Assembly: GCF_932294415.1 (NCBI RefSeq)
Contig: NC_065538.1
Coordinates: 53,108,343 to 53,172,342, forward strand
Length of the DNA: 64,000 nt
DNA from: Quercus robur
Lineage: Eukaryota; Streptophyta; Magnoliopsida; Fagales; Fagaceae
Direction: 5' to 3'
The notes beneath the pieces were generated by a model. The model saw nothing but the letters and a program-made list of their open reading frames with translations, was not told the origin of the DNA and searched no databases. Of the stretch, positions 44,916 to 56,657 are shown piece by piece; positions within the stretch are counted from its first letter, which is position 1; the number at the start of each line of letters is the position of its first letter. Both the position numbers and the translations under genes were made by a program.

Positions 44916-45798
44916 GGTTACTAACCCTTTTCTTTTAGGCTGTCCAAGCCACTTTTAGGGTTGAAGAGATAACCAACTCTTGCTATCGGCTGTTGGATGA
45001 CGAGCGGGCTAGGTGCGTAGCAGCCGTGCAGTCGTTCAACATTGCTGATCAATCCAACAAAGATCTAAGGAATAAGCTGATTGAGGAGGAAAGGGCCAAG
45101 AAGAGTGCTGAATCGGCTTTAGAGAGCACTCAGAGGCAGGCCGAGGATCAGAAGCAGCTCTTGCGTGATGCCAATGATCAACTGGCTTCTTCTAAAGAAC
45201 AAATAGCCCCCTCCGGAAGAAACTAGAAGAAGTCCAGAAGCTCAAAGATCAACCTGAGAAGTTGAAAGCTGAGGCCGAGAAGGCTCAGGATGAGGCTGAA
45301 CAGCATGGTTACGACGTCAGCGTAGCCGAGACCAAGGAAGCCCTTCGGGTAGAGATCCCTACCATGTATCAAACCTACTGTGGTCAGACTTGGGAGGAAG
45401 CCCTCAACCGAGCCAAGGTTGAGGCTTCTTCTGAGCTGAGAAGGCCAGAAAACATCTACTTCCTACCAACCATACGAGCCTCGGACCTTCCTTCCACCCA
45501 AGGTGAAGTGGCCTCTATAGTTGCTGACCCGGTTGAAGAGACACAGCCTCAAGATCCTCTTCCTCCTAGTTAGCAGGAGCAAACAAAAGAACTTGAAGTT
45601 CCCAAGGAAATATCCTCAGACAAGGGCGCAGAGGTTCCACAAGATGGGGCAGCTTCCCAAGGTTTTGAACAGGCCCTAGCTTCAGTTACCATGCCTGCCG
45701 AGGGAGCCCCCAAAGAGAAGGAAAAAATGATTTCTATTGAAGCATCCAAACGAGCTAACAAGACTTCCAAGGACAAGCTTCGGATAAAATTGAAATAA
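43233..45798 (+). pseudogene. Element C antisense ORF (Transposase_28-like, coiled-coil C-terminus)
   Basis: From ATG 43233 the first exon reads a basic start and KAKYRIPPTVG, an early TGA near 43341, then IPMITFIEGGMTIPMGNITR and NYLRFFRLSPTQCAPNIFRV. The latter corresponds to the Transposase_28 core. The intron 1 donor (GT at 43736) matches D, but the acceptor is changed from CAG to CAA (43838-43840); the retained 105 nt are open and keep frame. An acidic Glu/Lys tract (about 44166-44203) follows. Stops at 44524, 44587 and 44671 occur at the same positions as in D. Intron 2 spans 44863-44938. The last exon is a long coiled coil (EEERAKKSAESALESTQRQA) with a frameshift near 45210 and a stop at 45571. 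No function is known. Confidence 0.75.
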
Positions 45799-46317
45799 TG
45801 AACCTTCATTTTTGTAATGTAGTTGTAATTTCTGTAATGGAATTTCTTTCTTCTTCTTCTTCTTTTTTTCAAGACATGTTTTAATGAAATATGCATTTTT
45901 ACTTTCTCAAATTTGTATGAGTTATTTTCTTCATTTATGTAATTTTCATTTTGACTGTCCTTTGTTTGAACATAATCACATGTCATGAAAGTACAAGGTT
46001 GCTTACACAAGAGAAAAACAAAGTTTACACATATTTTTAATTGGTAATCAGAGTGGATCAAAACTATTGAATCTGTAATACTATTAAGACACACTTTGAA
46101 TCTATCAATTCTAACAAGTTTAACTTTAGGAACATGTCCTAGTGTTTGACCAAATAACAGCTAAGTCTAGGGCATCATAAAATGCTTTAAGTGATACTCA
46201 TGGGCTTACTGCGATTTACATCTTTATTGGGTGATAACAAACCTTGTGATCCAAGAGAGAGAATCAGGGGTTTATTTCTTTTAAATGCTTGAGTTAATGT
46301 TTGATTTACACTTTAAT
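45799..46317. other. Spacer after element C antisense ORF
   Basis: TTC/TTTC-rich just after the stop (45845-45870), then AT-rich sequence matching the reverse complement of the 60606-61101 spacer in element D. No coding signal. Confidence 0.6.
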
Positions 46318-46930
46318 AGGTACCATAGTGTATTAATTTCCATTATGTCTGTGGTCCGAGGAGCCAAACATGACTTAGTTTCTGTTTAATACTTCAACAA
46401 ATGTCAAGGGGTATTAATTTCCACTAAGTCTGTGGTCCTAGGAACCTGACACGACTTAGTTTTTGTTTAATACTTCAATAGATGTCAAAGGGTATTAATT
46501 TCCACTAAGTTTGTGGTCCGAGGAACCTGACATGACTTAGTAAGTCTGTGGTCTGAGGAACCTGACATGACTTAATTTCTGTTTAATACTTCAATAGATA
46601 TCAAGGGGTATTAATTTCCACTAAGTCTGTGGTCCGAGGAACCTAACATGACTTAGTTTCTGTTTAATACTTCAACAGATGTCAAGGGGTATTAATTTCC
46701 ACTAAGTCTGTGGTCCGAGGAACCTGACATGACTTAGTTTCTATTTAATACTTCAATAGATGTCAAAGGGTATTAATTTCCACTAAGTCTATGGTCAGAG
46801 GAACCTGACATGACTTAGTTTCTGTTTAATACTTCAATAGATGTCAAGGGGTATTAATTTCCACTAAGTGTGTGGTTCGAGGAACCTGACATGACTTAGT
46901 TTCTGTTTAATACCTCAATAGATAAGGAAA
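46318..46930. repeat. 81-bp tandem repeat between convergent genes of element C
   Basis: The marker (T/C)GACTTAG or TGACTTAA occurs at 46371, 46452, 46533, 46568, 46649, 46730, 46811 and 46892. Steps are 81 bp except one 35-bp step marking a partial unit. Each unit has GTCTGTGGTCCGAGGAACCT, then TTAATACTTCAATAGATGTC and GTATTAATTTCCACTAAG. It is the reverse complement of the 80-bp array in element D. Confidence 0.95.
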
Positions 46931-46984
46931 CACATGATACATGATTGGAATGAATTAAAGAATAACTAAACATGACTGTTTTTA

Positions 46985-49900
46985 TTAATAATAATACCTC
47001 TTTAGGTTGTTTACATTCCAAGGATGGAGTATAGTTTTTTGATCTAGATCCTCCAAATAGTACGCACCTATTCCTGCCACCGAAGTGATACGATACGGTC
47101 CCTCCCAATTAGGCCCTAACTTTCCCCGGGCTGGATTCCTGGTAGTACTCAAAAATTTTCTCAATACCAAATCTCCTGGGGCTAACAGTCTTAGCTTTAC
47201 ATTGGTATCATAACCTTACTTGAGCTTGTGTTGGTAGTAGGCCAGTTGGACCATTGCATTCTCTCTTCTCTCTTCGATCAAATCTAGACTCCTTTCTAGC
47301 AACCCATCATTGCTGTCCGAGGTAAATGCATTCGTTCTCAGCTTCTCAGCGTTGGGAAACCAATTTTCAGAGGAATTACAGCCTCGGCCCCATACGTCAT
47401 TGAAAAGGGGGTTTCTCTCGTCGACCGGCGAGGTGTTGTTCGATACGTCCAAAGGACATGTAGTAATTCCTCCGCCCATCTCCCCTTTGCATCGTCCAGC
47501 CTCTTTTTAAGCCCGCTCACTATAACCTTATTGACATTCTTAGCTTGCCCATTTCCTTGTGGATAGGCTAGAGTGGAATATCTATTCTTTATCCCAAAAT
47601 CACAACAATACTTCCTAAAAGCTTTGCTATCAAATTAAAGGCCATTGTCTGAGATGAGAGTATGGGGAACCCCGAATCGAGTAACAATATTCTTCCAGAC
47701 AAACCTCTTAACATCTATATCTCTGATTTTAGCCAAAGGTTCAGCTTCGACCCATTTGGTGAAATAGTCTATACCGACCAGCAAATACTTTTTATTTCCT
47801 ACTGTCTTAGGGAAAGGACCTACAATATCCTAGCCTCATTGACCAAAAGGCCAAGGGCTAGAAAGAGGATTAAGAACTCCTCCAGGCTGATGAATGTTTG
47901 GTGCGAATCTCTGACACTGATCACATTTTTTAACATATTCTTGTACTTCCTTTTGCATGCCTGGCCACCAGTATCCTTAAGTAATGGCTTGGTGAGATAA
48001 AGATCTTCCTCCTGTGTGACATCCACAAATTCCTTCATGTAGTTCTTCTAAGAGTAATTCTGATGCCTCGGGATGTACACAAAGTAGATATGGTCCAGAT
48101 TAAGAACATTTGTACAACTTTTTGTCCTTGGATAGCCAAAACTGAGGAGCTTTCCTTCGTACTTTCTTAGCTTCTGATTTCTACTCAGGCAATATATCCT
48201 TTTCAAGGAATAGCAGTATAGGATCCATCTAACTCGACCTTACCTTGATTTGATGGACTTGGAGCAAGTCTTTCTCTATTGGGGTAGGGGTGCACAGGTC
48301 TTCGACAAATATTACTTGGGGCAAATCCTATGCTGAGGAAGTGGCAAGGGTAGCCAAGGAATCTGCATGAGTATTTCCACTTCTAGGGATATGCGATAAG
48401 TCGAAGAATTCAAAATTTGTTTGTATATGCTTAACTTGACCCAAATATTCCTGCATTCTTGCATCCCGAGCTTCCGATTGCCCCTTTACCTGGCCTACAA
48501 CCAGTCTTAAATCTGAGAACATTTCCACTGTCTTTCCACCCATTTTCTGGACCATCGCCATTCCTATCAATAAAGCTTCATATTCTGCTTTGTTGTTTGT
48601 AGCCGAGAACCCCAACCTCATTGATTTTTCAATGGTGATCTTCTTAGGAGATACTAGAACCAGCCCCATTCCTGATCCCCGCTGGTTTGCTACTCCATCC
48701 ACATATACTTTCCAAGGTGAGAGGGATTGTGTGGAGATTAGGCTAACCGATTTTTCATCCATGCCATGCTGCTTTACATCTATTTCTTCAGGAAATTTAG
48801 AAAACTCGGCTACTAGGTCGATGAGGACCTGACCTTTTACAGAGGTACGAGGCATATACTTGATATCAAAAGCTCATAGAATCGTGCCCCATTTGGCAAT
48901 CCTCCCGGTATAATCTACACTCTGAAGTATTAACTTGAGCGGGAACTAAGTTAGGACAACCACGGTGTGTGCCTATAAGTAATGGGGAAGTTTTCGTGTA
49001 GCATGCACTACCTCCAAGATGGCCTTCTCCAGTGGTAGATACTGCAACCTCGACTTCATGAAGTGACTTGCTTACGTAATAGACTGGTCGTTGTATGCCA
49101 CTATCTACTCATATCAAAACAAAACTTACCGCATGAGAGGCTACCGCCAAGTAGGCAAACAGAACCTCATCCACCTCAGGGTTGGACATGATGGACGGCC
49201 GAGATAGGTACTCTTTAAGTCGTTGAAATGCTACAGCATACTCCTCTATCCATTCAAATCCTTTCCATTTATGCAGCAAAAGGAAGAAGGGTCTGCACCT
49301 ATCTGCTAACCTGGATATAAATCGATTCAAAGCGGCAGTCATCTCGGTCAGTTTCTGGACCTCCTTGGGATTCCGAGGTGATTGCAAGCCGTTAATGGCC
49401 TTAATCTGATCTGGGTTCACCTCAATTCCTCTGTGAGTCACCATGTAACCCAAAAACTTTCCCGAACCTACACCAAACGAACATTTGGATGCATTCAGAC
49501 GTAACTTATGCTTCCTTAGAATTTCAAAAATATTCGTGAGATCTCCCACATGCTTGGACACCACCTTGCTCTTTACAACCATATCATCAATATAGACTTC
49601 AATGCTCCTGCCCAACTATGGTTCGAACATCTTAGTTATCATCCGTTGATAAGTAGACCCTGCATTTTTCAAACCAAAGGGCATCACTTTGTAGTGATAG
49701 TTTCCAATGGGAGTGACAAAAGCTGTCTTTTCCTGATCGTCCAGTGCTAGTGGTATCTGGTGATATCCTTGAAAGGCATCAAAGAAACTCATCCGAGGAT
49801 GGCCTACCATCGCATCCACCAACTGATCTATCCGAGGCATAAGGAAAGGATCTTTGGGACAAGCCTTATTGAGATCTGTGAAGTCCACACACACACACCA

Positions 49901-50308
49901 TTTCCCAATTTTCTTTTTCACCACCACCGTATTAGCTAACCACTGAGGATAGAAAACTTCCTTGATAGCCCCTACCTATTTAAGCTTTGTTACCTCATTT
50001 CTGACAGCCTTGGCGTGTTCTTTGGACGGACACCGAGGTGGCTATCTCTTCGGAGTAATGGAAGGGTTAACATTCAAATGATGACAAATGAAATTTGGAT
50101 CTATACCCGGGGCTTCGTATGCGCTCCAAGCGAACATATCAACGTTTTTTCTAAGAAATTCAACCAATTACTCCTTCTCCTGCAGAGGCAGTTGAGCTCG
50201 GACCTGAAAGAATTTCTCCGGATCATTGCCAACAATTACCCTTTCTAGATCTTCACATTTCGCTTCATCGGCTAATCCATTGAAAGGCAACGCCGAAGTT
50301 TCTGATTG
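46985..50308 (-). pseudogene. pol: Element C pol: RT, RNase H, second RNase H, integrase
   Basis: RT has KKKIGKWCVCVDFTDLNKAC, SFFDAFQGYHQIPLALDD and MPFGLKNAGSTYQRM (49927-49616), then IEVYIDDMVVKSK (49615 on), all catalytic Asp present. RNase H follows to about 48860; the second RNase H lies at 48328-48855 (VYVDGVANQRGSGMGLV, NNKAEYEALL). Integrase is disrupted: a TAA at 47637-47635 follows SDNGL, shared with D, and there is a frameshift near 47340. The C-terminus NVNNLKRYYY ends at 46985. The frame begins in phase right after the UAG at 50311-50309. Confidence 0.85.
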
Positions 50309-50311
50309 CTA
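50303..50311 (-). promoter_or_regulatory. Candidate stop-codon readthrough site, element C
   Basis: On the minus strand UAG-CAA-UCA fits the UAG-CAR-YYA leaky-stop consensus, with the downstream frame open into the RT region. See the same site in A (3285-3293) and D (56649-56657). Confidence 0.5.
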
Positions 50312-52366
50312 TAAACCATTATCAGCGGTGGCCGAGATCTTAGCCTCAAGCCGATGTTGGATGGCCGCTACCAGGCATTGTCTGGCTGTAGATTGACTTC
50401 CTAACATTTCCAAAACCTGGCCTCCAGAGGGGTATCTCACCCTTTGGTGAAGAGTGGAGGAGACAGCTCCTAGGGCATGAAGCCAGGGTCTGCCCATAAT
50501 GGCCGTATATGGAGAGAAAGCATCTACCACAATGAAGTCCACCTCCACCACATCTGGGTCAGTCTACACAGGTAATCTGATCTGACCTTTTCGAACGACC
50601 ATTTTACCTTCAAAACTCACCAGAGGAGAGCTGTAGGCTGTTAAGTTCTCAAGTTTCAAATTTAACCCCTTATATAGGTCAGGATACATTATCTCAACTC
50701 CACTGTCTTGGTCAATCATCACCCTTTTTACATTGTACCCACCAATTCTAAGTGTAACCACTAAAGCATCATCATAAGGTTGTATGGTTCCAAGGTTATT
50801 CTCATCTGAAAAACTTAACACCAGTGGGATGCCCATCTTGACTCTCTTTGGCATTGAACTAGATTCCTCAATTGGGTAACGGGATACTGACATTATTCTG
50901 GAGGGACAAGATTTAGTCCTCCCTGGGGCAACAAATATAACATTTATTGTGCCAAGAGGGAGTCTTGAAGAAGCATCTCCCTGAAACTCTGAACCCATTT
51001 GGCTTCCCCGGCCACTGGAATGATGCAAGAGTTGCTTTAACTTCCCTTCTCGGATCAGTTGGTCTAGATGGTCCCACAAGTTTATGCAATCCTCGGTAAT
51101 GTGTCCATGGTTCTGATGATATTGGCAGTAAAGGTTTTGATTACACCTCATAGGATCTCCTATCATCTTGTTCGTTCATTTAAAGAATGGCTCATTTTTA
51201 ATCTTCTCTAGAACTTGTTGTACTGGTTCTCGGAACACGGCATTAACCACCTGAGTGTTGGCAGATCCTAGCTGCCCAACAAAGTCTTTCTGAGGTCGGT
51301 TATTATTGTACTGGTCCAACTTGAAATCCCTCCTCTCCTAAGGGATCACCTTAGCCTTTCCTTTCCCCTGCATTTGGTCTTCTTCTACCCTTCTGTACTT
51401 ATCAATCCGGTCCATAAGTTGACGCACACTGGTAACAGGCTTACCAGTCAAAGATTTCCTCAGATCATGCTTGGCTAGGAGGCTAGCCTTGAAAGTACTA
51501 ATGGCCACATCGTCATAGTCTCCGTCTATTTAGTTAAACATCTCCCAGTATCTATCTAAGTAGGCCTTCAGAGTCTCCCCCTCCCGCATGGACATAGATA
51601 ATAAGGATCCCAAAGGCCGAGGAACCCTGTTACAAGTGATAAAGCGAGCACCAAAGGCCCTGGTAAGCTTCTTAAAGGAGTCAATGAAATTCGCCTTTAA
51701 ACCATTGAACCACCTCATTGCCACTGGGCCGAAACTAGATGGAAAAACCTTACACATCAAAGCCTCATCTTTAGAATGAACGGCCATCCTTTGATTGAAA
51801 TGACTGACATGTTCGACTAGATCTGTTCGACCATTATAAATGGTGAACGTGGGTTGATGGAATCGCCGAGGAAGACTCGCGCCTTCTATGTTCCGTGTGA
51901 AAGGTGACTTAGAAACTTAACTCAATGCCATGTTCATGGCATCGTTCCCTAAGCCTTTGCGAAGTGGGATTTTGCATCTATGTCTATGGTGGTACTCCTC
52001 GTTGTAGGAGAAAGACTCGCTGGGCGGAGTTTTGGATCTCCGTCTATAACTAGCACCATCTATCTCCTCAGAGTACAGCTCGGAGTTGGGCGATGAATGT
52101 CTTCGTCGTGCATGGCGCAACTCCCTTTTCAACTCATCAATTTCACGTTGCATATCCCTATCGTTCTTTGCATGGGAAGCATGGCTCTTCCCTCGAGACT
52201 GGCTTTTACTAGTATGAGCTATGTGCACACTTCCCTCACGATCTCCTCTCCATTCAGGGCTCCTACGCGGATTGCTATGTTGAGACCCCCTTAATTCTGC
52301 TTGGTGTAGATTCGCATCCACCTGGTGTGGACCTGTCATTGCTTGGTTTGGACTTGCTTCTTCCAT
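50309..52366 (-). pseudogene. gag-pro: Element C gag and protease
   Basis: Starts at ATG 52366-52364 (MEEASPNQ), aligning with the element D start. An Arg/Ser-rich N-terminus and the coiled REIDELKRELRHARRRH are followed by a capsid block with CKVFPSSFGPVAMRWFNGL (51787-51530), MDRIDKYRRVEEDQMQGKGK, and a zinc-binding CQYHQNHGHITEDC near 51080-51130. Protease follows with IDQDSGVEIMYPDLY; the active-site Gly of DQG(S) is changed to Asp, probably abolishing activity. It ends DNGL then UAG at 50311-50309. Several stops lie in gag (for example at 51916, 51529 and near 51340). Confidence 0.85.
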
Positions 52367-52411
52367 CTTAAACGTTACACTCGAAATACTCTCAGAATAG
52401 GCCAAGTTCTT

Positions 52412-52429
52412 CCCACAGACGGCGCCAAT
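52412..52429 (-). other. Primer-binding site of element C
   Basis: On the minus strand ATTGGCGCCGTCTGTGGG follows directly on the 5' LTR end (CCTCACA). TGGCGCCGT is the least degraded form of this site in the window. Confidence 0.8.
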
Positions 52430-53227
52430 TGTGAGGAAAAAATTTGGATTGGACCCAATATAGGATTGAGTTTAGCCCAATAAGCCCAAACAATGAATTT
52501 GTAGAGCGTGAGTAAAAGAACTAGTTCTATTTTGTAAAAAAGACAAAAACAGTTGTTTATTTAAGAGAATCAAATACTAGCAAAATGAGAAAATTTGCCA
52601 TCGGTACAGTTTGAGGAGCTATATTATAATATCCAATTGATGATCAAAGTTACAAGAGTTCAAAGGATTACTACAAAGATTTCTTAATTTTTCAATCTCC
52701 CTCTTTTGGGCCACTTCTCCATGTTATATACTATAATTTTGGTATCATCCCTACCATACACATGTAAGTTAATTTCTAGGAACTCCTTCTTGTCCCATCC
52801 AACACCTCCCAGATTCTTCAACTAGCAGCTGTAAGGCTGCTTAACCACTGTTCAGATATCACCTCCACATTAATGCAGTCAAAGAGTTAGTTGAGATGCA
52901 TTTAATGTGGAGGTAGCAACTTTTGAAGATATTTGTTGCCTCCCTTTACTCATCTCTTATCCAATATCTGACATCTAATCGTGATGCAATCTTGAACGAT
53001 GTCTAGGATGATAAGACACTCTTACTGACCTCGGATCTCTATTTCCGAGATGACTTTTCTCCTCAGACATATTTTGGACTATCACATACAATCCTTATTT
53101 CTTCTTCTTATATCATTCCCATTATAACCTTATTTGACCATCCTCGGATTGGTTAATATCCTCAGATTGGGTCATAGGCCTAATTCGTACAGTTTTAATA
53201 GTACCTTCTAAATAACTGGCCCCCACA
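52430..53227 (-). mobile_element. Element C 5' LTR (798 bp)
   Basis: Plus-strand ends TGTGAGGAAAAAATTTGG and AACTGGCCCCCACA. On the minus strand a TATATAA lies at 52740-52734. Flanked on the right by ATACT. Confidence 0.95.
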
Positions 53228-53763
53228 ATACTATTTTAGTTCCTAAATTTTATCAAAACTTTGCGTTTCATCCCTAAACTTTAAATTATTTCAAGAACTA
53301 CATTGATAATCCCATTGCGTTATAATTTTTTTTTCTTTTGATTGATTAGGCCGAAAAAGTAATACTATATAAACTACAATTTTTTTTTTTTTCCAAAAAA
53401 AATTTTTCACATGATTTCACCTATATAACAATGAATGTATGGCAAGTGTATGAGAAAAAAAAAATGTAAAATACTATTTTAGTCCCTAAATTTTATCAAA
53501 ACTTTGTTTTTCGTCGTTAAAACTATTGAAAATATTTTACTTGGTTCATTTTATTTTTTGTCAAACTAGTTTGAGATTGGCTACGAACTACCAACTAACT
53601 TAGTATTTCCACATCTATAGTAAAATCCACAATTAAAATTGTTTATTCCTTAATGTAAGTTAATAATTAGTAAATCAAATTATAATTGAAATCATAGTAT
53701 TCGGGCTAATTAGATAGAATTATTTTTGTTTCACAACTAATAAAAAATTAGATTATTACTAAC
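53228..53763 (+). repeat. 243-bp direct repeat and AT-rich spacer between elements C and D
   Basis: ATACTATTTTAGT followed by CCTAAATTTTATCAAAACTTTG occurs at 53228 and again at 53471, giving a 243-bp period. The earlier unit is left of element C. 53228-53232 is also the right target duplication. 53520-53763 is AT-rich without genes. Confidence 0.75.
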
Positions 53764-54531
53764 TGTGGGGGCCGATTAATCAATAATTATTAAAACCGTG
53801 TTAACTGGGCCTGTGGCCCATCCGAGGACGTTAAACCATTCGAGGAGGCCCATATAAGGTTATAAGGGGAACCAAATGAAAAGAGGAGTAGATATCACAG
53901 GAGATGGGTCCAGTATTCGTCCGAGGACAAAATCCTTCTCGGCAATATGTGTCCGAGGACGACTTGAACGCCATACTGTTACAAACATACTTCAGAGTTA
54001 CATTACCACTAAAGGTGGGACATGGGACCAAGGGTAAGAAAGAAAAGATAAACAAATATCTTTAACAATTGCTGCCTCCGCATTAATTGCCTCTCAACCA
54101 ATTCTCTGGCCGCATTAATGTGGAGATGATGCCTGAACAGTGATGAAGCAAACTTACAGCTGTTGGTTGAAGGTTCCAGGAAGTGTTGGATGGGACAGGA
54201 AAGGATCCCCTGAATCCAACCTACACGTGTGTGGTGAAGATGACACCAAGAGGGCAGTATATAACATGGAAGAATGCATTGAGAAAAAAGATCGGAACTT
54301 CTAAACAAGTAATGCCTAGAGGAAAATCTTATGAAATAAAGAACTTAGCTTGTTTCAAGGAGAAATTGATCGTAATATTTGTGTTAATCCATCTAGAAAC
54401 GTTAAGTTTAATCGTTTTTCTTTTGAAGTTAATTTAGTTCTTTTATATCCACGCTCTACAAATTTATTGTTTGGGCCTTTAGCGATCGAACCCAATACGA
54501 GTTTGGGATCATTACAAATTGAGTCCTTACA
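53764..54531 (+). mobile_element. Element D 5' LTR (768 bp)
   Basis: Runs from TGTGGGGGCC to GAGTCCTTACA. TATATAA lies at 54258-54264. The word CCGAGGA recurs several times in the first 200 bp (for example near 53822, 53921 and 53952), and CATTAATG-type words match those of the element C LTR. Confidence 0.85.
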
Positions 54532-54549
54532 ATTAGCACCGTCTGTGGG
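54532..54549 (+). other. Primer-binding site of element D
   Basis: ATTAGCACCGTCTGTGGG directly after the LTR. Compared with element C it has two changes in the TGGCGCC core (TAGCACC), both G-to-A. Confidence 0.75.
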
Positions 54550-54590
54550 GAGAGCTTGATTTAAATTAGAAGAAATCTGGTTCAACGTTC

Positions 54591-56651
54591 ATGATGGAGG
54601 AAGCAGGTCCACATCACTATGCAGCAGGACTACATCAGGTAGATGCCAACCCACACCAAGTAGAGTCAAGAGGTTCTCAGCATGGTAATCCGCACCGGAG
54701 TCTCGAACGGAGAGAAGGCCGTGAGGGGAGTGTGCACACAACTCATACCACCAAAAATCACTCTCATGGGAAGAGTCATGTTTCCCATGCAAAAAATGAC
54801 AGGAACTTGCAACGTGAAATTGATGAGTTGAAAAGAGAGTTGCGCCATGCCCGGCGAGAACATTCCCCGCCTTGCTCCGAACCATCATCCGAGGAGACGG
54901 ATGGAGCTAGTTATAGGCGGAGATCCAGAACTCCGCCTTGTGAGACTTTTTCCTATGAAGAGGAGCACAGCCATCGACATAGGTACAAAAGCCCGCCTCG
55001 CAGGGGCTTGGGGAACAACGCCATGAACAAAGCGTTAAGCCAAGTCTCCAAATCACCCTTTACAAGGAATATAGAAGACGCGATTCTTCCTCGGCGATTC
55101 CATCAGCCTACATTCACCCTATATGACGATCAGACAGACCCAGTAGAACACGTTAGCCATTTTAGCCAAAAGATGGCTATCTACTCCAGAGATGAGGCCT
55201 CGATGTGCAAGGTCTTCCCATCAAGTTTGGGTCCGGTGGCGATAAGATGGTTTAACGATTTAAGGGTCAACTCTATTGAATCCTTCAAAAAGCTTATCCG
55301 GGCTTTTGGTGCTTGCTTTATCACTTGCAGTAGGGTTCCTCGGCCTTTGGGATCCTTGCTATCTATGTCCATACTAGAGGGCGAGACTCTCAAAACTTAT
55401 TCAGATAGATACTGGAAAATGTTTAATGAAATAGAGGGAAAGCATGATGATGTGGCGATAAGTACTTTCAAGGCTGGTCTTCCAGTCGAGCATGATTTAA
55501 GGAAATCTCTAACCGGTAAACCTGTTACCAGTGTACACCAATTGATGGATAGGATTGACAAGTACAGAAGAGTAGAAGAAGACCAACTTTAGGGAAAAGG
55601 AAAGGCTAAGGTAATCCCTCAGGAGATGAGGGATTTCAGGTCGGACCATTACAATAGTAACCGACCTCGGAAAGACTTCATTGGGCAATCAGGTTCTACT
55701 GACACCTAGGTGGTTAATGCAGTGTTTCGGGAGCCAGTGCAGCAGGTATTGGAGAAAATAAAGAATGAGCCCTTTTTTAAATGGCCAAACAAGATGGCAG
55801 GAGAGCCTAAGAGACGCAACCCAAACCTTTATTGCCACTATCATCAGGATCATAGGCACATGACAGAGGATTGCAGGAATTTATGGGACTATTTGGAGCA
55901 GCTGGTCCGAGAGGGAAAATTGAAGCAACTCTTGCATCATTCCAGTGGTAGGGTAGAGCAGGCAGGCTTAGAGATGCATGGGGACGCTTCTTCAAGACTC
56001 CCCCTTAGCACAATAAACGTTATTTTTGCCACTCCAGGGAGGACTGGATCTTGCCCTTCTAGGGTACTGTCAGTGTTCCGGCCTCCGGCCGAGGAGCATT
56101 GCCAAGCGTCAAAAAGAGCCAGGGTGGACATCCCCCTGATTTTGGGCTTTTTGGATGAGGACAAGGTTGGAACCATACAGCCCCATGATGATGCTCTAAT
56201 GGTCATGCTGAGAATTGGTGGGTACGATGTAAAAAGGGTGATGATTGATCAAGGTAGTGTTGTTGATATAAAATACCCAGATTTGTATAAAGGGCTAGGT
56301 TTGAAGCCTGATGACTTGGCAGCCTACAGTTCCCCTCTAGTGAGTTTTGAGGGAAGGATGGTCGTTCCAAAAGGATAGATTAGACTACCTGTGCAAACTG
56401 GTATGGATGTGGTGGAAGTGGATTTTATTGTTGTAGATGTTTTCTCTCCATACATGGCTATTATGGGCAGACCTTGGTTTCATACCCTGGGAGCAGTCTC
56501 ATCTACTCTACATCAGAAAGTGAAGTACCCATCTGGGGGCCAAGTATTGGAGATAGTAGGAAGCCAGGTTACAGCTCGGTAGTGCCTGGTAGCGACTATA
56601 CAACATCGGCCAGAGGCAGAGACCTCAGCTACCGCCGATAATGGATTATAG
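54591..56651 (+). pseudogene. gag-pro: Element D gag and protease
   Basis: Starts ATGATGGAGGAAGC at 54591; a 333-codon open stretch runs to 55592. It has an Arg/Ser/His-rich N-terminus, NLQREIDELKRELRHARREH, a capsid block with CKVFPSSLGPVAIRWFNDL, and VTSVHQLMDRIDKYRRVEED. After stops at 55590 and 55708 the frame resumes with FREPVQQVLEKIKNEPFFKW, a zinc-binding CHYHQDHRHMTEDC near 55831, and protease with an intact active site DQGS at 56247-56258. Further stops are after PKG (56376, shared with A) and after TAR (56580). It ends DNGL then UAG at 56649-56651, followed in frame by CAA TTA and pol. Confidence 0.85.
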
Positions 56652-56657
56652 CAATTA
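56649..56657 (+). promoter_or_regulatory. Candidate stop-codon readthrough site, element D
   Basis: UAG-CAA-UUA, the exact tobamovirus-type leaky-stop hexanucleotide context, lies between protease and RT with the frame continuing through QLKPPALPLDGPADEVK into RT. Confidence 0.55.

Larger units (their letters stand above)
41938..53227 (-). mobile_element. Element C: complete Tat-type Ty3/gypsy retrotransposon, minus strand
   Basis: The element is 11,290 bp with two 798-bp LTRs and a perfect ATACT duplication. In element orientation: 5' LTR (53227-52430), PBS, gag (from 52366), protease, UAG, RT, RNase H, second RNase H, integrase (to 46985), an 81-bp tandem array, an oppositely oriented spliced ORF (43233-45798, plus strand) and the 3' LTR (42735-41938). 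I counted roughly 50 differences between the two LTRs by eye, so the insertion is not recent. Multiple stops and frameshifts make it non-autonomous. It is the closest relative of element D in the window. Confidence 0.95.
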
